Position numbers and translations under genes: made by a program
Source: Maea johnstoni
Taxonomy: Eukaryota > Annelida > Polychaeta > Spionida > Magelonidae
Direction: 5' to 3'
DNA: 64,000 nucleotides
Assembly: GCA_963942565.1 (NCBI GenBank)
Contig: OZ012701.1
Location: 2,105,486 to 2,169,485, forward strand
Shown: positions 10,765-22,548 of the stretch, piece by piece
Layout of the letters: each line of letters starts with the position of its first letter
Position numbering within the stretch: position 1 is the stretch's first letter
The notes under the pieces: generated by a model
Told to the model about the DNA's origin: nothing
The model's input: only the letters and a program-made list of their open reading frames with translations
Databases searched by the model: none

Positions 10765-12165
10765 CGACTTTCCCAGGGGCATATGCCCCTAGAATCGCGC
10801 ATTTCGGATGCTGCAGGGCTCTCTGGATGTGCTGGTATGAATTCCAGTATGTATACCCTAATGTCTCTCAGTTGGTTGTGTCCTAGAGAGTTATAGTAGC
10901 GGCCCACGATGTGGGTGTCGCATCTCTGTCTGATGTTGCGAAAATGCTCCATCAAACGGTCCATTATTCTACGTTTGGTCTGGCCAACGTAGATTCTGCC
11001 GCATGAGCGATCAAATAAGCCAAATTGGTACATCGGCACGAGACATTCGTTCTGTTGCGGTACCTTCGGTTGGTGGAGGATGATGTGATGCGACCAGACC
11101 TATCTAATTTGGCACAATAGATGCAAAAGGGTCTATTGCATGTATTGTTGCCGTTGTCTGGATCAGAATCATCTGGTCTTTCTTGGATAGGCATTAATCT
11201 AGCTCTTACCAAGTGGTGTCTGAGGTTCCTACACCTCCTGAATCCTCTGATGAGAGGTGCTTGTATAATAGGTGTAGAGCTTGATCTGTCTAACAAGTCC
11301 ATATTACGGCTAACTATATTGTTGACTTCATTGAAGGTCGGGTGATATGTTGTGATGAGGTTGAGGTTGTTGTTAGAACCTGATGGTTTATCAGGTTTGG
11401 GTGCCAACAAGCTCGGTTGGTCTAGTGCGTACGCACGTTCAAATGAGTCTTGGATCAATTGAGTGGGTAATTGGCTTGGTGAAAGTAGAAGGCTAATAGC
11501 TTGCTTTCTTTCACAAAGTCATCATCCGTGCTGCAGATGCGACGAAGACGAAGAAATTGGCCATAAGGAATGCCATTTCTACACGATCTTGGGTGACATG
11601 ACTTATAATTAACATAGTTATGTGAGTCTGTCGGTTACGTATATAGAGTAGTTGTGAAGGTGTCATGTGAGTTTACTCTTACCGTGACGTCCAAGAAGTG
11701 TATTTCTGTTCTTGAGATGTCAGCCTCCAGTTTTATACTGGGTAGGCAGTTATTGAGGTAGTCGATGAAGAGACTAAGTGACTAAGTTCTTCTTCACAAT
11801 ATCGCCAGATGGCGAATATGTCGTCGATAAACCTCTTCCAAAGATGGGGCTGACGGTGGTAGGTGTATACATATGTATCTTCATACCAACCCATAAAGGT
11901 GTTGGCATAAGCTGGAGCAACCTAAGTGCCCATGGCCGTACCTCCGACTTGGAGGTAATTTTTACCATGGAAGTCGAAGTTGTTGCATTTGAGGACCTTT
12001 TCAAGAAGTTTGAGAAGGTAGCTGTTGAGGGGTCTATCAGTAGGACCTCTTGCATTGTCAAGACTGCAACCCTCCTCATTTGGGATGTTGGTATATAGGC
12101 TTGCCACATCAAGCGTCACCAACAAGCAGTCAGGAGGCAATTGACCTAAATTCTGCAACATTAAG
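10765..12165 (-). mobile_element. Penelope-like retroelement fragment (RT plus GIY-YIG)
   Basis: Read on the minus strand in element order, the first part carries reverse transcriptase motifs A ([14 protein letters not shown]) and B ([11 protein letters not shown]) near 12000-12150. Motif C (RFIDDIFAIW) is encoded near 11800-11840. A Cys-rich linker (CNRPFCIYC) lies near 11130. A GIY-YIG endonuclease follows (GRIYVGQTKRRIMDRLMEHF) near 10920-11010. RT followed by a C-terminal GIY-YIG with a Cys-rich linker is the layout of canonical EN-plus Penelope-like elements (Neptune-like). The element is 5' truncated about halfway through the RT and its reading is broken in several places, so it is an old copy. 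Confidence 0.88.
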
Positions 12166-12703
12166 AGGAAATCTAATTAGAATATAGATAGACCCCACGG
12201 ACGGTCTACCTCACCAGTAATGCACGAACTAAACCATACTTGCAAATTGATATCATTACACATACGATACCTAACTATGTAATGACCCTACCCAATAATC
12301 AATACTCTATGTTATTTTGGGTCCCTATATGTATTTTGCCACACACATGAGTGGCTAACCTCCAGAAAAGGATCCACCGCAAAACTCATACCTATACCAG
12401 GTGCCGCACATAGACAGTTACTTTGAATATCTAGCTACACCTACCGGTATACGGGGATGGACCACCAACTGTCTTGAGCACATACAACACAGTGTATGCA
12501 CCAACACGTCTTATATAAGTTGCACCGGCACTTATACAAATAGATCAGCCACTAACCACTGATCTTGTGGTTTATATTTCACACCATGATCATCCCAGAT
12601 TGTGGTACCGTTTGTCTCTGATGAGAACCCGTTATTTGAGGTTCGAAACCGTTTATCCATATTCACATGTTTCCATACAGGGACTGTGACGTAAGCGTCA
12701 CCA
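12166..12703. other. Spacer between Penelope fragment and TatD-like ORF
   Basis: No frame, RNA or clear repeat end is seen. The Penelope fragment and the TatD-like ORF point away from each other on either side of this spacer, so it could hold the promoter of the plus-strand ORF. Confidence 0.35.
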
Positions 12704-14466
12704 TTGTTGAGCGCGCGCTATTCTATTACGCAACTCCTTGGCGACGTAACATGTCCAATCTCCGTCCCATTAGACAACACAGACCCTAATAGGTCTAACG
12801 TCAGCTTTGAATCCAACAGATCAATAGACTCAAACGAGTCTATACAAATAACCGTGAAAAAAGATAGCAGGCAATATATGCACAAAAGTTCCAACACTCT
12901 GCAATTAAAGAGGAAGCCTGCCTCTGAGTTTTTCGATACTGATCTTGACACCTCTGCAAACTACTCAGATCTTGACTCCTCTTTCGATCAAGGGAATGAT
13001 ACCCACAAACAAACAGTGGAGAGAGTGAACAGGAGGGTGAAAAAAATGAAAATCAATGAAAGTGACAAACAAAGTTGTGAACAACTGATATCACCCGAAG
13101 AAGATGAAGATGTTTATTATCAACTTATGATGCTTAATATGGAGGAGACTGATGATCATAGTAGGGTAAACAAAATCAGTTCAAGGAAATGTTGTGTATG
13201 TGGGGAGACAGAACGAAACCTCAAGAGGCATACCATATATGAGCACCTTACTGATGTCTGGTGGGGAGTGATGGGGGATGCCACATGCTGGAAGTGCCAG
13301 GCTTATCACTCCTTGCCAGACATTAGACACTGCGATGGATATTATGTTCCTCAAAGGGATTTCAGAAGTCTTATCATGAGGCACAACGAATTTTTTGACT
13401 ATATTAAGGTTGAATTGGAATGTACAACTGACAATGACCTTATCAGCATAGTCAATAGAGAAGGCCTATCTAGACTAAGCCTTTCCCCTTTCACTACCAT
13501 AGAGATAAACTTCATGAGAGATATCGACAGATCCAAGGGTCTCTCCACTAATCACATCTATTCGGCCCAACACCCCTTGAGGGTAACTGAATTACTACAC
13601 TGGAGAACCCTTGGGAAAATTTTCAACTATGTCAACCTGAGAGGTTGTATTTCGAGTGAAGCTATCTCTATGAAACCTATCAAATTTGTTGACTGCTATA
13701 GCAACATTGTAGAGCTCTACAAGATGTATGACTACCAAGGGCCTCTTTCCAACCTGCCTATACTCACTCATGCCCCATCCTATCCGTATCTACACAAAGT
13801 GATCACTGATATTACTGACCCGTCTGTGTTCTTTAGTCCCTGGTCTCACCTACTGTTTAATGACAAAAATGTCAAAATATACTTGGGAATACACCCCAAC
13901 CTGGCCATCAAATGCTCCTCTCTCTATTTAAAGCAAGTCGAAAACATGATGACTGATTCTTCAGTGGTAGCTATTGGAGGGGCTGGAATAGATGCGCGCT
14001 TCAAAGAAACCATGAATTTAGCATCCAAATTTCAGTTTTCACTTCCTTCCTGAAAATAGCGGCTAGGCACTTCAAGACATTCCGTCTAACGTGCACAGGT
14101 GCAAATACCTTATGTATGAACCTTCTCAAAGCAAACCTCACTAAATCCCACATGGTTCATTACCTTAATTTAAATGGCTCCATAAGTGAGGCGGAAGAAT
14201 TCATGAAGGAATTTCCCAATGGTTTCTTTGGAATATCCAAAGATAGTTGCACTACCAACCCCTATGCCACTTCCCTGGTTAAGCAAATCCCACTAGACAG
14301 ACTCCTACCCGGCTCAAATGCACCCTACAGTATGAATAGAATGCACCCATCCCTACCTGTTGATACAGGTGATGTAATACACTTGGTGGCCAAAATCAAG
14401 GTGATGCCTATCCAGACTGTAGCCAAACAGTTTCGATTTAACACCACTCTCCTGTATGGTGTCTAA
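12704..14466 (+). pseudogene. C2H2-like plus degenerate TatD-fold protein, multicopy family
   Basis: A long frame (12704-14053, opening at a non-ATG codon) has a charged Ser-rich N-terminus. A zinc-finger-like pair follows (CCVCGETERNLKRHTIYEH, then CWKCQAYHSLPDI), then a TatD-like domain from about residue 325. The domain continues in 14116-14466. TatD landmarks are recognisable but their metal ligands are changed. The usual FIDxHxH is FVDCYSN, GxHPH is GIHPNLA, GExGLD is GGAGID, and the late ETDAPY is SNAPYS after PLDRLLPG. The TatD family normally acts as Mg-dependent nucleases. This one looks catalytically dead. TATDN2-like proteins with N-terminal zinc fingers are abundant in marine invertebrate genomes, probably carried by mobile DNA. 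Reading is interrupted about once. Confidence 0.6.
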
Positions 14467-14736
14467 CAAATGATATAGTGACAGCAACCCAACATGCTAG
14501 ATCTACGTGTAATGGCCACTTGTACATATATACTTGACGCAACAAACGATCACTTAAAAACAAAGACGGCTAGATACGGGACGCTATTGTAACCAAGAAT
14601 CAGTTCCTCCTTGACTGATTAAACGGTCAGGCTAACTTTTCGGAAGCTCCGCGCTAGTTACAAGTCGCAGGACACTCCAACATATCCCATATCATTCACC
14701 ATGTCAGGCGAATGAGAACGTCACCATGGGAATCCC

Positions 14737-14958
14737 ATGGAAGATTATTTCGATGGCACTGACGACTTCCCCTCAGATTATGCCAACGAAGACACGGAAA
14801 TGCCACCCAATTTCGGGGCCACTGATAGTTCTGATTCTGACGAAATCGAAGAAGAACTACAACAACTGAACCTAGTCGAATCCGCACAGGGCCCAGGTGT
14901 GCAGATAACAGGAAATAAGGTAGGGGTAAACATACATAAACCCCCTATTACTGATTAG
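14737..14958 (+). CDS. Small acidic ORF of unknown function
   Basis: An ATG-initiated 73-codon frame begins MEDYFDGTDDFPSDYANEDT and continues SDSDEIEEELQQLNL. It is strongly acidic, with composition unlike the surrounding out-of-frame translations. It lies between the TatD-like ORF and the Asn/Arg-rich ORFs on the same strand and could be a remnant of the same multi-ORF unit. There is no recognised domain. Flanking 14467-14736 and 14959-15629 hold only short, inconsistent frames. Confidence 0.35.
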   Translation: MEDYFDGTDDFPSDYANEDTEMPPNFGATDSSDSDEIEEELQQLNLVESAQGPGVQITGNKVGVNIHKPPITD

Positions 14959-15629
14959 GCACGATTAATACCAAAACGGCCTCACTTAAACTTAGCAGCA
15001 ACTCATTCATAAGTGCTGACGAATCGCCACAAGACGATATCACTGTCATTGAGGCATCACAAGTTACAATATATAGCTCTGCCAAATCCGCCGCATCTAA
15101 TAATTCACTTAACCTCACATCTCGGCCTGGGCATGTGAGAAAGTTACCAGTGACTTGGGGCTAGGCGGTGGTTTTCGCCGGGTACTCCGGTTTCCTCCAC
15201 TACTTACAACTGGCTAGTCACGAATTAGCCACAATTGGCACAAATGTGACGAACAACTAAATTCAATTTCAATTTGCCCCTGCAAAAGGGCGGTCCAAAA
15301 GTACTAATAAGAAAACCGATCTATCTAGCGAAGATACGGCTTATCAGCAGAGTATTACGAAATTCCTTAAACAAAAGGAAAAACACTCTAACAAACACGG
15401 TCCTAACCGCATTGCATCGAATGTGGTGGACTGGCTTTCCAACCCGAAAACAGGTCGCACACCAATCACTGCACCTGCCCCTGTCTGGGGTGATCCCGAC
15501 CCCCTACCACAGAGGCAAGATGTCCAAGAAAACGTGTCAATAGTGCACCAATTAACAATAGCGATTCTCGCATACATTCAGAAACACGCAATACCGCACA
15601 ATCTCTGAACCTTAGCTCTGTAGATACAC

Positions 15630-16713
15630 ATGATTCTAATCACCCAATCCATAACAGAGATACCACCTGTTGCCAATACCGGCAACTATCCCAATACCGG
15701 CACCACTACTGATCCCGTTGCTACAAACCAAGTAGCGCCACCTAATAATAATTCTAGTTCGAATCTAACTACCAATGTTATGCAAAATAATGACAAACCT
15801 CATGTTGTCTTTCAGGACGAACATGACCATTTCGTACCAATGAACCCTAATGCAGTTCCGTTCTACAAGAGGGCTCGCGGATGCAACAGTGCCGAGATCA
15901 AGGAAATTGAGAGGGCCGCAGCGCTTGACGAAGCAGCCGACAACGGCAAACCTCCCCGCTGGGCGTACCAGCTAGCGCCATATATACCATAATTACATGG
16001 GTCCACTAACAGACATGTTGGTGGACATGAGACACCGACATGCCTTGGAGTTTACTCGAGACGTAGCTAGAGCACTCCGCAACAACAGCGAAACCGCCGA
16101 TGAACAATCCAGACTCAACTGGAACACTGTACCACAATCGTACGGTGAGGATGATCATGGAGCTGATAGAGCTCACACACGCCTTGTGGCCATGGCCAAC
16201 AAGGAAAGAGATAAAGAAAGGGCACGCCTCAGCTCTAGGGCCAACCTCCACGATCTCAACCCCATCACCAGGGACGAGATCCGCCAGAATCTCAATGGGG
16301 AATCTGTACCAGTCCCCACACCGCAACGCAAAAACAAACCCAATAATGCGGGTGCTGATCAGGTGGACAACGACGACAAGTCCAGTGTCGCCCCACCACA
16401 GGCCGACCAGGCACAACAAGTCGTGGCCAACAACCAGAATGTTGATCGCCGCTGCAACAATACCAGTCGCGGTAACAATGCCCCCAGGGGGAGCTGCAAC
16501 AATTATAATGGTAGACCAGGTAACAGGTCAAGATCTAGGTCTACGTCTAATGGTAGACGCCGTTTTAGCCGTGACCGCAACAACAATCGGTCCAACAATC
16601 GCAGCGACCGTAACAACAGTCGCCGTGGCAAAAACTCGGTCCTGGTGGCAATCGCCGCAACAACCGTAACTACAACAGGCAATGGGACCTATCTAACAAC
16701 CCCATGTAAATAG
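15630..16713 (+). pseudogene. Asn/Arg-rich, probably nucleic-acid-binding ORFs
   Basis: Two adjoining frames on the plus strand look like one ancestral protein. The first (15630-15992) has an Asn/Thr-rich start, then HVVFQDEHDHFVPMNPNAVP and PPRWAYQLAPYIP. The second (15997-16713) starts MGPLTDMLVDMRHRHALEFT and has a long charged middle. It ends in a very basic Asn/Arg/Ser tail (SRSRSTSNGRRRFSRDRNNN). The tail suggests RNA or DNA binding, as in retroelement ORF1 or gag-like proteins, but no zinc knuckle or known fold is visible. It follows the TatD-like ORF in the same orientation, so both may belong to one old mobile unit. Confidence 0.4.
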
Positions 16714-18536
16714 GAGCAACAATACAAACCCCAGAGACAGTATTAATGAAGTAGTGGCGAGAGTTATGGCGGAATTCGAGCGCCAACGTAACCGCCAGAA
16801 TGATCAGTAATATTCTCATACCAAGAAATATCATAGACCTATCGGTGTTACTTACCAAAGAACACCTACCTGAACTAGATGACTCCGAGTTCTTAAATGA
16901 AATACATCAGTTGATGAGCAACGATGGTACTTTAGAGGAGGTGCAACTGCGAATTTCACAATAATGACATCATACCCATTTCTAAACCAATAGAAACGTT
17001 GCTTACATAAAACAAAATAGTACCAAAAACAAGTTTATATTTTCATTAATTGACTAAAGAGAGTAATTAATTCTGGCAGTCTTAACTTTCATTGAAGTAA
17101 GTGATAAATTTAAAGGATAGTCTCTATGATTATTCAGTCTTATATGGGGAACTTCTTCTTGTTCGTGTTATCCTACATCACACGTGGGGAAAATTTAGGT
17201 CTGCATTCTAAACCACTTGTTTTCAACAATCATAAAATAATATGTATCTAGTCAATTTGTGTATAATCGCGTATTGACCTTATCATAACACTAAAGCTAA
17301 GTCTATTTAGGAGGAAAGTAATTGACAAATATGTCAAAATAGTTATAAATAGATGACTTAACATCTTGAATATACGTGTGGCGTATTGATATTTTTAAAA
17401 TGGAATTCTCTCAAAAGGTGGAGCGGATGCAATGTTAGAATGATTTTTGGATATTGGAAATTCAGCTGATTTTTGGATATCCGTAAATGAATTTTGGATG
17501 TCCGTAAATGAATTTTGTATATCCATATTCGCTTTATTTACTCATTCTACTTGAATCTAAGAATGAAAGAAGCAATTTACATACAGAAGTATTTATGAGT
17601 GGTGGGGATGTTTGGGTTCCAATAATATGTCCATCTTTCTCTGAGCATTCAATGTTTGGTGCGTCCTGCAAAAGGAAGTGAGAAACCTTTTTATTATAGA
17701 ACATTGTCCTTGATAACCTGCTACGACTGGTGTTATGCATCACCTGTTAGTTTAACAACAACCATTTATGAGGAGATATTCTTCACCATGGTCGTTGTCA
17801 TTGTTTCTGATCAGAGTTTTCAAGAAATACTCAAATACTTCAAAAATATTTGGAGGTGAGATGTTAGTTGGATTCTGGTTATTTCATATGGTTGCTGGGA
17901 AACTGCTCAATATATATATATATATTTTGCTCAAACATATATCACCAAAATATCAAAGTTGCCTTTGAGAACTAAAGGCATAAATGGTTAAAGGGAACTG
18001 TATTTATACATTGAACCAAAAATGATCTTGAAACTTCTATGGCTGTTATTTATTCCTGTGTATAAGGTATGGGTTTATAATATAAAGTGAAGCATATATG
18101 TCTCTTCTTATAAGAACAAGGATCCATGCTAGATACTAAAAATCAAATGAAGAGGAGGTATATTCATAAGTCAACTATGTATCTTTTCAGGATAGATGTA
18201 ATAGGAAGTGCAATATTATATCCCAAAAGTCATTGATTTATGAGTTCCATTTCAACATAATTCACAAGGGATCAGGGGCCGACTGCACAAAGGAACTTAA
18301 GTCAAAAACTCACTTGGTCGCTATGCAACTAAGACTTTTTTTGACTTAGGCAAGTACGAGTGCATTTTGCGCTGCACAAAGAAACTTAAGCTTTTCTTGT
18401 TCTTAAAACGCACTTAGAATGCACTTCTCGCTAAGTGCGAAATACACTAGACATAGAATTTGACTTAACGAAATGTGGGAAAGGGATTAAATGGCGGGAA
18501 ATGATGAAAATGTACAACAAGCTGACGTGAGAGCTT
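16714..18536. other. AT-rich non-coding stretch
   Basis: No gene recognised. Around 17450-17530 a short phrase (ATTTTGGATATCCGTAAATGA) is repeated about three times. Bases 18272-18480 contain two copies of GCACAAAG(A/G)AACTTAAG, which looks like the end of a small DNA element. An ORF at 18491 begins inside the next duplicated block and is fortuitous. Confidence 0.45.
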
Positions 18537-19574
18537 GTCATTCAACATCAGGAATTTGCCAGGGCATGCTGGGATGGGCAGTTGAGATATTTATAAGCAT
18601 ATCTAAGACCCACTTAACTCAATACCAAGTTTCTGTATACCGTGTTAATTTTGCACAAAATAATGCACTTAGCAGGCAACTGACTTTGATGTGCAGTTTA
18701 ATTTTTGTTTACTGACCTCACACTGACCTGAAAAAACCTGTCTAAACTAGGTCATAGTGTCTGGCTGTATAGGCTGTGGGATAGCACACCACTGGTCAAA
18801 TACTGTACAGACGTATTCTGGATAATAGCGGCATATTCAGGAATTTACTCTCATTTATAGCTAGGGATTTAACACACAACTGATATCTACAGAGAAAGGT
18901 GAAAAGTGGTGGAGTTTGACCTCATATTAGGACATAAAGGTTGATAACGTTACATTATGCGAGGGTTCTACATGGACTTTCATAATTGTGAAAAAGTTGG
19001 CTGTTCTGTTTAGATATATAGATCAGCACTCTTGACGGAATCGTTCAGAGAGGTATATCATAAACAGCTTACCTACATAAGAAGGAACATTTTCACTACC
19101 AGTCTGCATACAGTGCAGTCAGAAAAAGCAAGCTGAATCTATATGGACTATCATATTGAGTGAATGTCAGGTGTTTTGTTTATCTATATAGATCTGCAAA
19201 CACACCTAGACAGCTCAGAGTGCCATATCAGAAATAGATAACCTACATAAGCAGGAACATTTTCACTACTGGGCAGCATACGGTGTAGTCAGAGATAAAC
19301 AAGCTGAATCATGGCGACTGGATTTAGTTCTCTAGAAAATCTAGTGGAATGTGCACTTTGTCTAGAGGGCTACAAGACACCTAGAGTTTTGCCTTGCCAA
19401 CATTGTTTTTGTGAGCACTGCCTAAAACCGCATGCCAGTTAAAATTCAAAACTAGGAGGTACATTTGAGTGTCCAAGTTGTAGGCAAGAATTTGACATTC
19501 CTAAAGAGGGCGTGGCTGGGTTTCCTGTCAGCTTTACCTTAAAAAAACTACAAGAGACACTGGACAAATTAAGT
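18537..19574 (+). pseudogene. Second copy of TRIM 5' region and RING, truncated
   Basis: This block is near-identical to 7140-8213: the same 5' flank, the same internal ~170-bp duplication and the same RING start. The ATG at 19313-19315 is intact here (MATGFSSLENLVECALCLEG). A stop interrupts the RING near 19439. Similarity ends abruptly at about 19574 where the GC-rich minisatellite starts, so the B-box, coiled coil and NHL parts are absent. It is a truncated, non-functional duplicate. Confidence 0.85.
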
Positions 19575-20050
19575 TGACAGGTTCCCCTGGGGCCATGCGT
19601 AGGCCACGTTGACAGGTTCCCCTGGGGCCAGGTCGAGGCCGTGTTGACAGGTTCCCACAGGGCCAGGCCGAGGCAGAGGCCGTGTTGACAGGTTACCAGA
19701 GGGCCTGGCCGAGGCCATGTTGGCAGGTTCCCCTGGGGCCAGGCATAGGCCGCTTTGAAAGGTTCCCCTGGGGCCAGGCGGAGGCGGAGGCCGTGTTGAC
19801 AGGTTACCACAGGGCCAGGCGGAGGCGGAGGCCTTATTGACCGGTTACCACAGGGCCAGGCGAAGGCGGAGGCCTTATTGACCGGTTACCACAGGGCCAG
19901 GCGGAGGCGGAGGCCGTGTTGACAGGTTACTACAGGGCCAAGCGGAGGCGAAGGCTGTGTTGACAGGTTACAACAGGGCCAGGCGGAGGCGGACGTGTTG
20001 GCAGGTTCCCCTGGGGTCGGGCAGAGGCAGAGGCCTTTTGACAGGTTCCC
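19575..20050. repeat. GC-rich minisatellite A
   Basis: Tandem units of about 40 bp follow the theme GGGCCAGGCGGAGGCGGAGG, then CCGTGTTGACAGGTTACCACA, with about eleven units that vary between GGTTCCCCTGG and GGTTACCACAG. It begins exactly where the truncated TRIM copy ends. The same motif builds the array at 36600-37080. The minus-strand ORFs here are translations of the repeat. Confidence 0.92.
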
Positions 20051-21133
20051 AAGACCACCCAACTTATATATGTTGTTCACAATGCAATTTAAATTCTAGG
20101 TTTGGGGGGGCGCAACTGTATGGGCCCTTTAGGGCTTGCTCTTGCCATCGCACACTGGCTTAGTTAAGTGTGTAAATAAAAGAGTAAGATAACAAGGAAA
20201 ATAAATAAATGAATAAATATAGTACCAAGCGCAACCTAAGTAAGTTGAAGAGACGGGGAAGAGAATTGGTCTGCGTGCATGAATATTTGATTTATAACGG
20301 TTACCATTCGGTCTTCTGTTGGTCAATGACAGAAGCTAATGTGATAATTCATCTTTAAACATTTGATATTTGATAAAGCGTCCTTTCCACCTATACTGTT
20401 TAATAGCGCTTATAGAGGAATGATGAATCTATTTGTAAGTTTATACCAAAAAAGCTATAGTATTTACTCCCCATCAGAAAAACATAGTACCGAGCGCAAG
20501 CTAAGTAAGGACATGGGCAAGAGAAAGTGGTCGCTGTTCATAAATATATGATTTATAATGGTCACCTTTCAGCCCTCTGTTGGTCAACGACAGAAACTAA
20601 CTGGATTACCATAACTTCGTATTCACACACCCGAGCATGCAAACCCCAGATTGTGGCCAAAAGACAAAAGCCCGCTCCCTCCCAATTACGAAAATACCAT
20701 ATTTATTGAATACCCGGTATATATCTCCATTTATAGTTCTCAATTCAACCTACCCCCCAGTTTACATTTGGGACTAGGCAATGGTACTAATTGCAGTCAT
20801 ACACCTATTAGTTCACCGAGACCTTGACAACTTTCACCTAAAAAATGAACACAACTTATACAAGTTATAATTAACACAAATTAATCGATGTACAGCATTT
20901 TCTTTTTATTCAAGAGAAAAATCAATGTTGAACGTGAATTGCATGATGCAGGCTGATACGGTATTGAACACAGGCAAAGTGGAGTTTTATTTTTGCTACG
21001 GAAGGAACAATAATAGGATGTCATTTAATTTTCTTATTGTATTATTATGCTCCCTGGTCTAACACTTAATTTCATTTTGGAACATAATTGAATTTATAGA
21101 ACATAATTAAATCCATGTTTCATTCTTTTACAG
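20051..21133. other. Non-coding stretch with a diverged ~130-bp duplication
   Basis: Bases about 20217-20345 and 20475-20620 share AGTACC(A/G)AGCGCAA, TAAGTAAG, ATTTATAA(C/T)GGT and CTGTTGGTCAA(T/C)GACAGAA, so they are two old copies of one repeat. Otherwise only AT-rich sequence without recognisable genes. Confidence 0.5.
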
Positions 21134-21267
21134 CAGATATTATATGGGCCAAGCTTGAACTTTGCTGGTGGCCGAGTGAGGTTGTTAGTACCAGTGACAA
21201 GTATGTGGAATGCAGGTTCCTGAAGGAAAACTGTCATGAGTTAGTGGATGAAACAGACTTCTTACAG
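21134..21267 (+). CDS. Exon with PWWP-like segment
   Basis: An acceptor (TTCTTTTACAG) ends at 21133 and a donor (CAG|GTAGAC) follows 21267. The frame reads DIIWAKLELCWWPSEVVSTS, then ECRFLKENCHELV and DETDFLQ. WAKL, WWPxEVV and a later basic-acidic strand are the pattern of a PWWP (Tudor-like) chromatin-reader domain. The 134-nt exon ends in phase 0 and the next candidate exon continues in phase 0. It probably belongs to a plus-strand gene whose start lies upstream, unseen. Alternatives are other short Tudor-like folds such as those before BEN or DUF4806 domains. Confidence 0.5.
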
Positions 21268-21524
21268 GTAGACACTCTTGGCCATAGAGCGCTACTGCTC
21301 ATGCATATTCATGAGATACTACATCATAACTCTCACGTGATCATAGTGTGTGAGTGCGGGAAGTTCGGGGTAACTTCAGGCGGTCCAAAAATATTTAAGA
21401 AACATTGATAGTATGTTTCAATATTCTATGCTAATGCTGCCCTCATTCTTAAACATGAGAATAATGTTATATAAATGAAAAACCTCAACGAACAAAGTTG
21501 ATACTATTTATTTTCTAATTACAG

Positions 21525-21818
21525 TTCAGTCGAAAGGATTTGGATGTGGAAGATTGTGGAGATGATGATACTGCAGCAACAACCAACGATGATGATGAAC
21601 TGCCAGACATCTCAGACACCAGTGTGATTGACAAATCTACTACCCTCAAGACACCCACACCCACAAAAGCACCCACATCAATGGGGAAGGGAAAAGGAAA
21701 ACCAACTCAACCACCCAAAGCATCCACATCAGAGCGAACAGACAGTCTCCAAGAGTTCATCTGCTGTCACTCAGGAGCGAAAGGATTATATGAAGACAAC
21801 AAAAGCTCTATCCCCTAA
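21525..21818 (+). CDS. Acidic/Thr-Lys-rich exon following the PWWP-like exon
   Basis: The acceptor TTTTCTAATTACAG ends at 21524. The phase-0 frame reads FSRKDLDVEDCGDDDTAATT, then a Thr/Pro/Lys-rich linker (TPTPTKAPTSMGKGKGKPTQ) and stops at 21816-21818. The +1 frame from about 21740 looks equally coding-like (SSSAVTQERKDYMKTTKALS), so an indel near 21740 or an unrecognised donor is possible. It reads like a disordered linker of a chromatin-associated protein. The true exon end is not fixed. Confidence 0.4.
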   Translation, partial: FSRKDLDVEDCGDDDTAATTNDDDELPDISDTSVIDKSTTLKTPTPTKAPTSMGKGKGKPTQPPKASTSERTDSLQEFICCHSGAKGLYEDNKSSIP

Positions 21819-22084
21819 TGATGAGAAGGTCAGCACGTTTGTAACATATATGCAAACACAATGTAAGCTCATAAAGGGAACCCATTGGTTTGATTATACA
21901 TTAGATGCCATGAGACTTGTTAACACATACATAAAAAAACACAGTACCTCAGTCTACATCTACAACCACACCATCATACCCGTATGACACACCCACTGAT
22001 CTGCGCACAACACAATCCTACAGCACCCTAACACCACTACATCCAAACTCCTTATCAACCTACTTTGGTGGTGGACCTGCATGT

Positions 22085-22190
22085 TTATGGTTGGAATATG
22101 AGTATGTTGTGATCCTCCTTAAAAATTGATGCCCAAAGATTTAACAACTGCCAATTTTAGGCACCCAGTTTCTAAATCCAGGCTAAGACA
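22085..22190. mobile_element. Fragment of the TTAGCCAG MITE family
   Basis: The text ATATGAGTATGTTGTGATCC, then GCCCAAAGA, a gap, GGCACCCAGTTTCTAAATCC and AGGCTAAGACAC matches one end of copies elsewhere in the window, for example about 39955-40035 and 49990-52490. It gives the uninterrupted version of the site into which the 2.4-kb element at 50018 inserted. Confidence 0.6.
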
Positions 22191-22494
22191 CTACATAACT
22201 ACATATGTACTACATAAAGTGTGTTCTATTAAGTTCTAAGCAAAGGGAATGTATGAGAGGATGGGGAAGTAGATGCCCCTTAATCTAGAGTTACAACATG
22301 TGTAGCACCCCTATTGGACACTTAAATTTCACTCTTGGAACATAAGCCAGTTGTTATGTATGTCTCTGTATAATTTGCAGTTAAATTGGTGTGCTGTGTG
22401 CCTTTCCTTGAAAAATGAAAAAATAAAAAGAATATGTTGACCTCAAAACAGATACTCTTATACAATCAAATGCCATTTCATACAAAGTGCCTTA

Positions 22495-22548
22495 AGATAC
22501 AGATGTAATGGATAATGGTGTACACCATTATCCATTACATCTGTATCT
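22495..22548. repeat. Perfect 54-bp palindrome
   Basis: Two 27-bp arms meet without a spacer: the left arm starts AGATACAGATGTAATGGATA and the right arm is its exact reverse complement ending ATCTGTATCT. Perfect identity implies recent origin or gene conversion, and it could extrude a cruciform. No TIR or target duplication is visible around it. Confidence 0.95.

Noticed and set aside
11121-12098. Plus-strand ORFs at 11121-11345 and 11778-12098
   Set aside because: They are antisense shadows of the Penelope-like RT and GIY-YIG coding region.
19439-19810. Minus-strand ORF rich in Trp/Pro (GNLSTWP-type)
   Set aside because: It arises from translating minisatellite A fused to the truncated RING copy.
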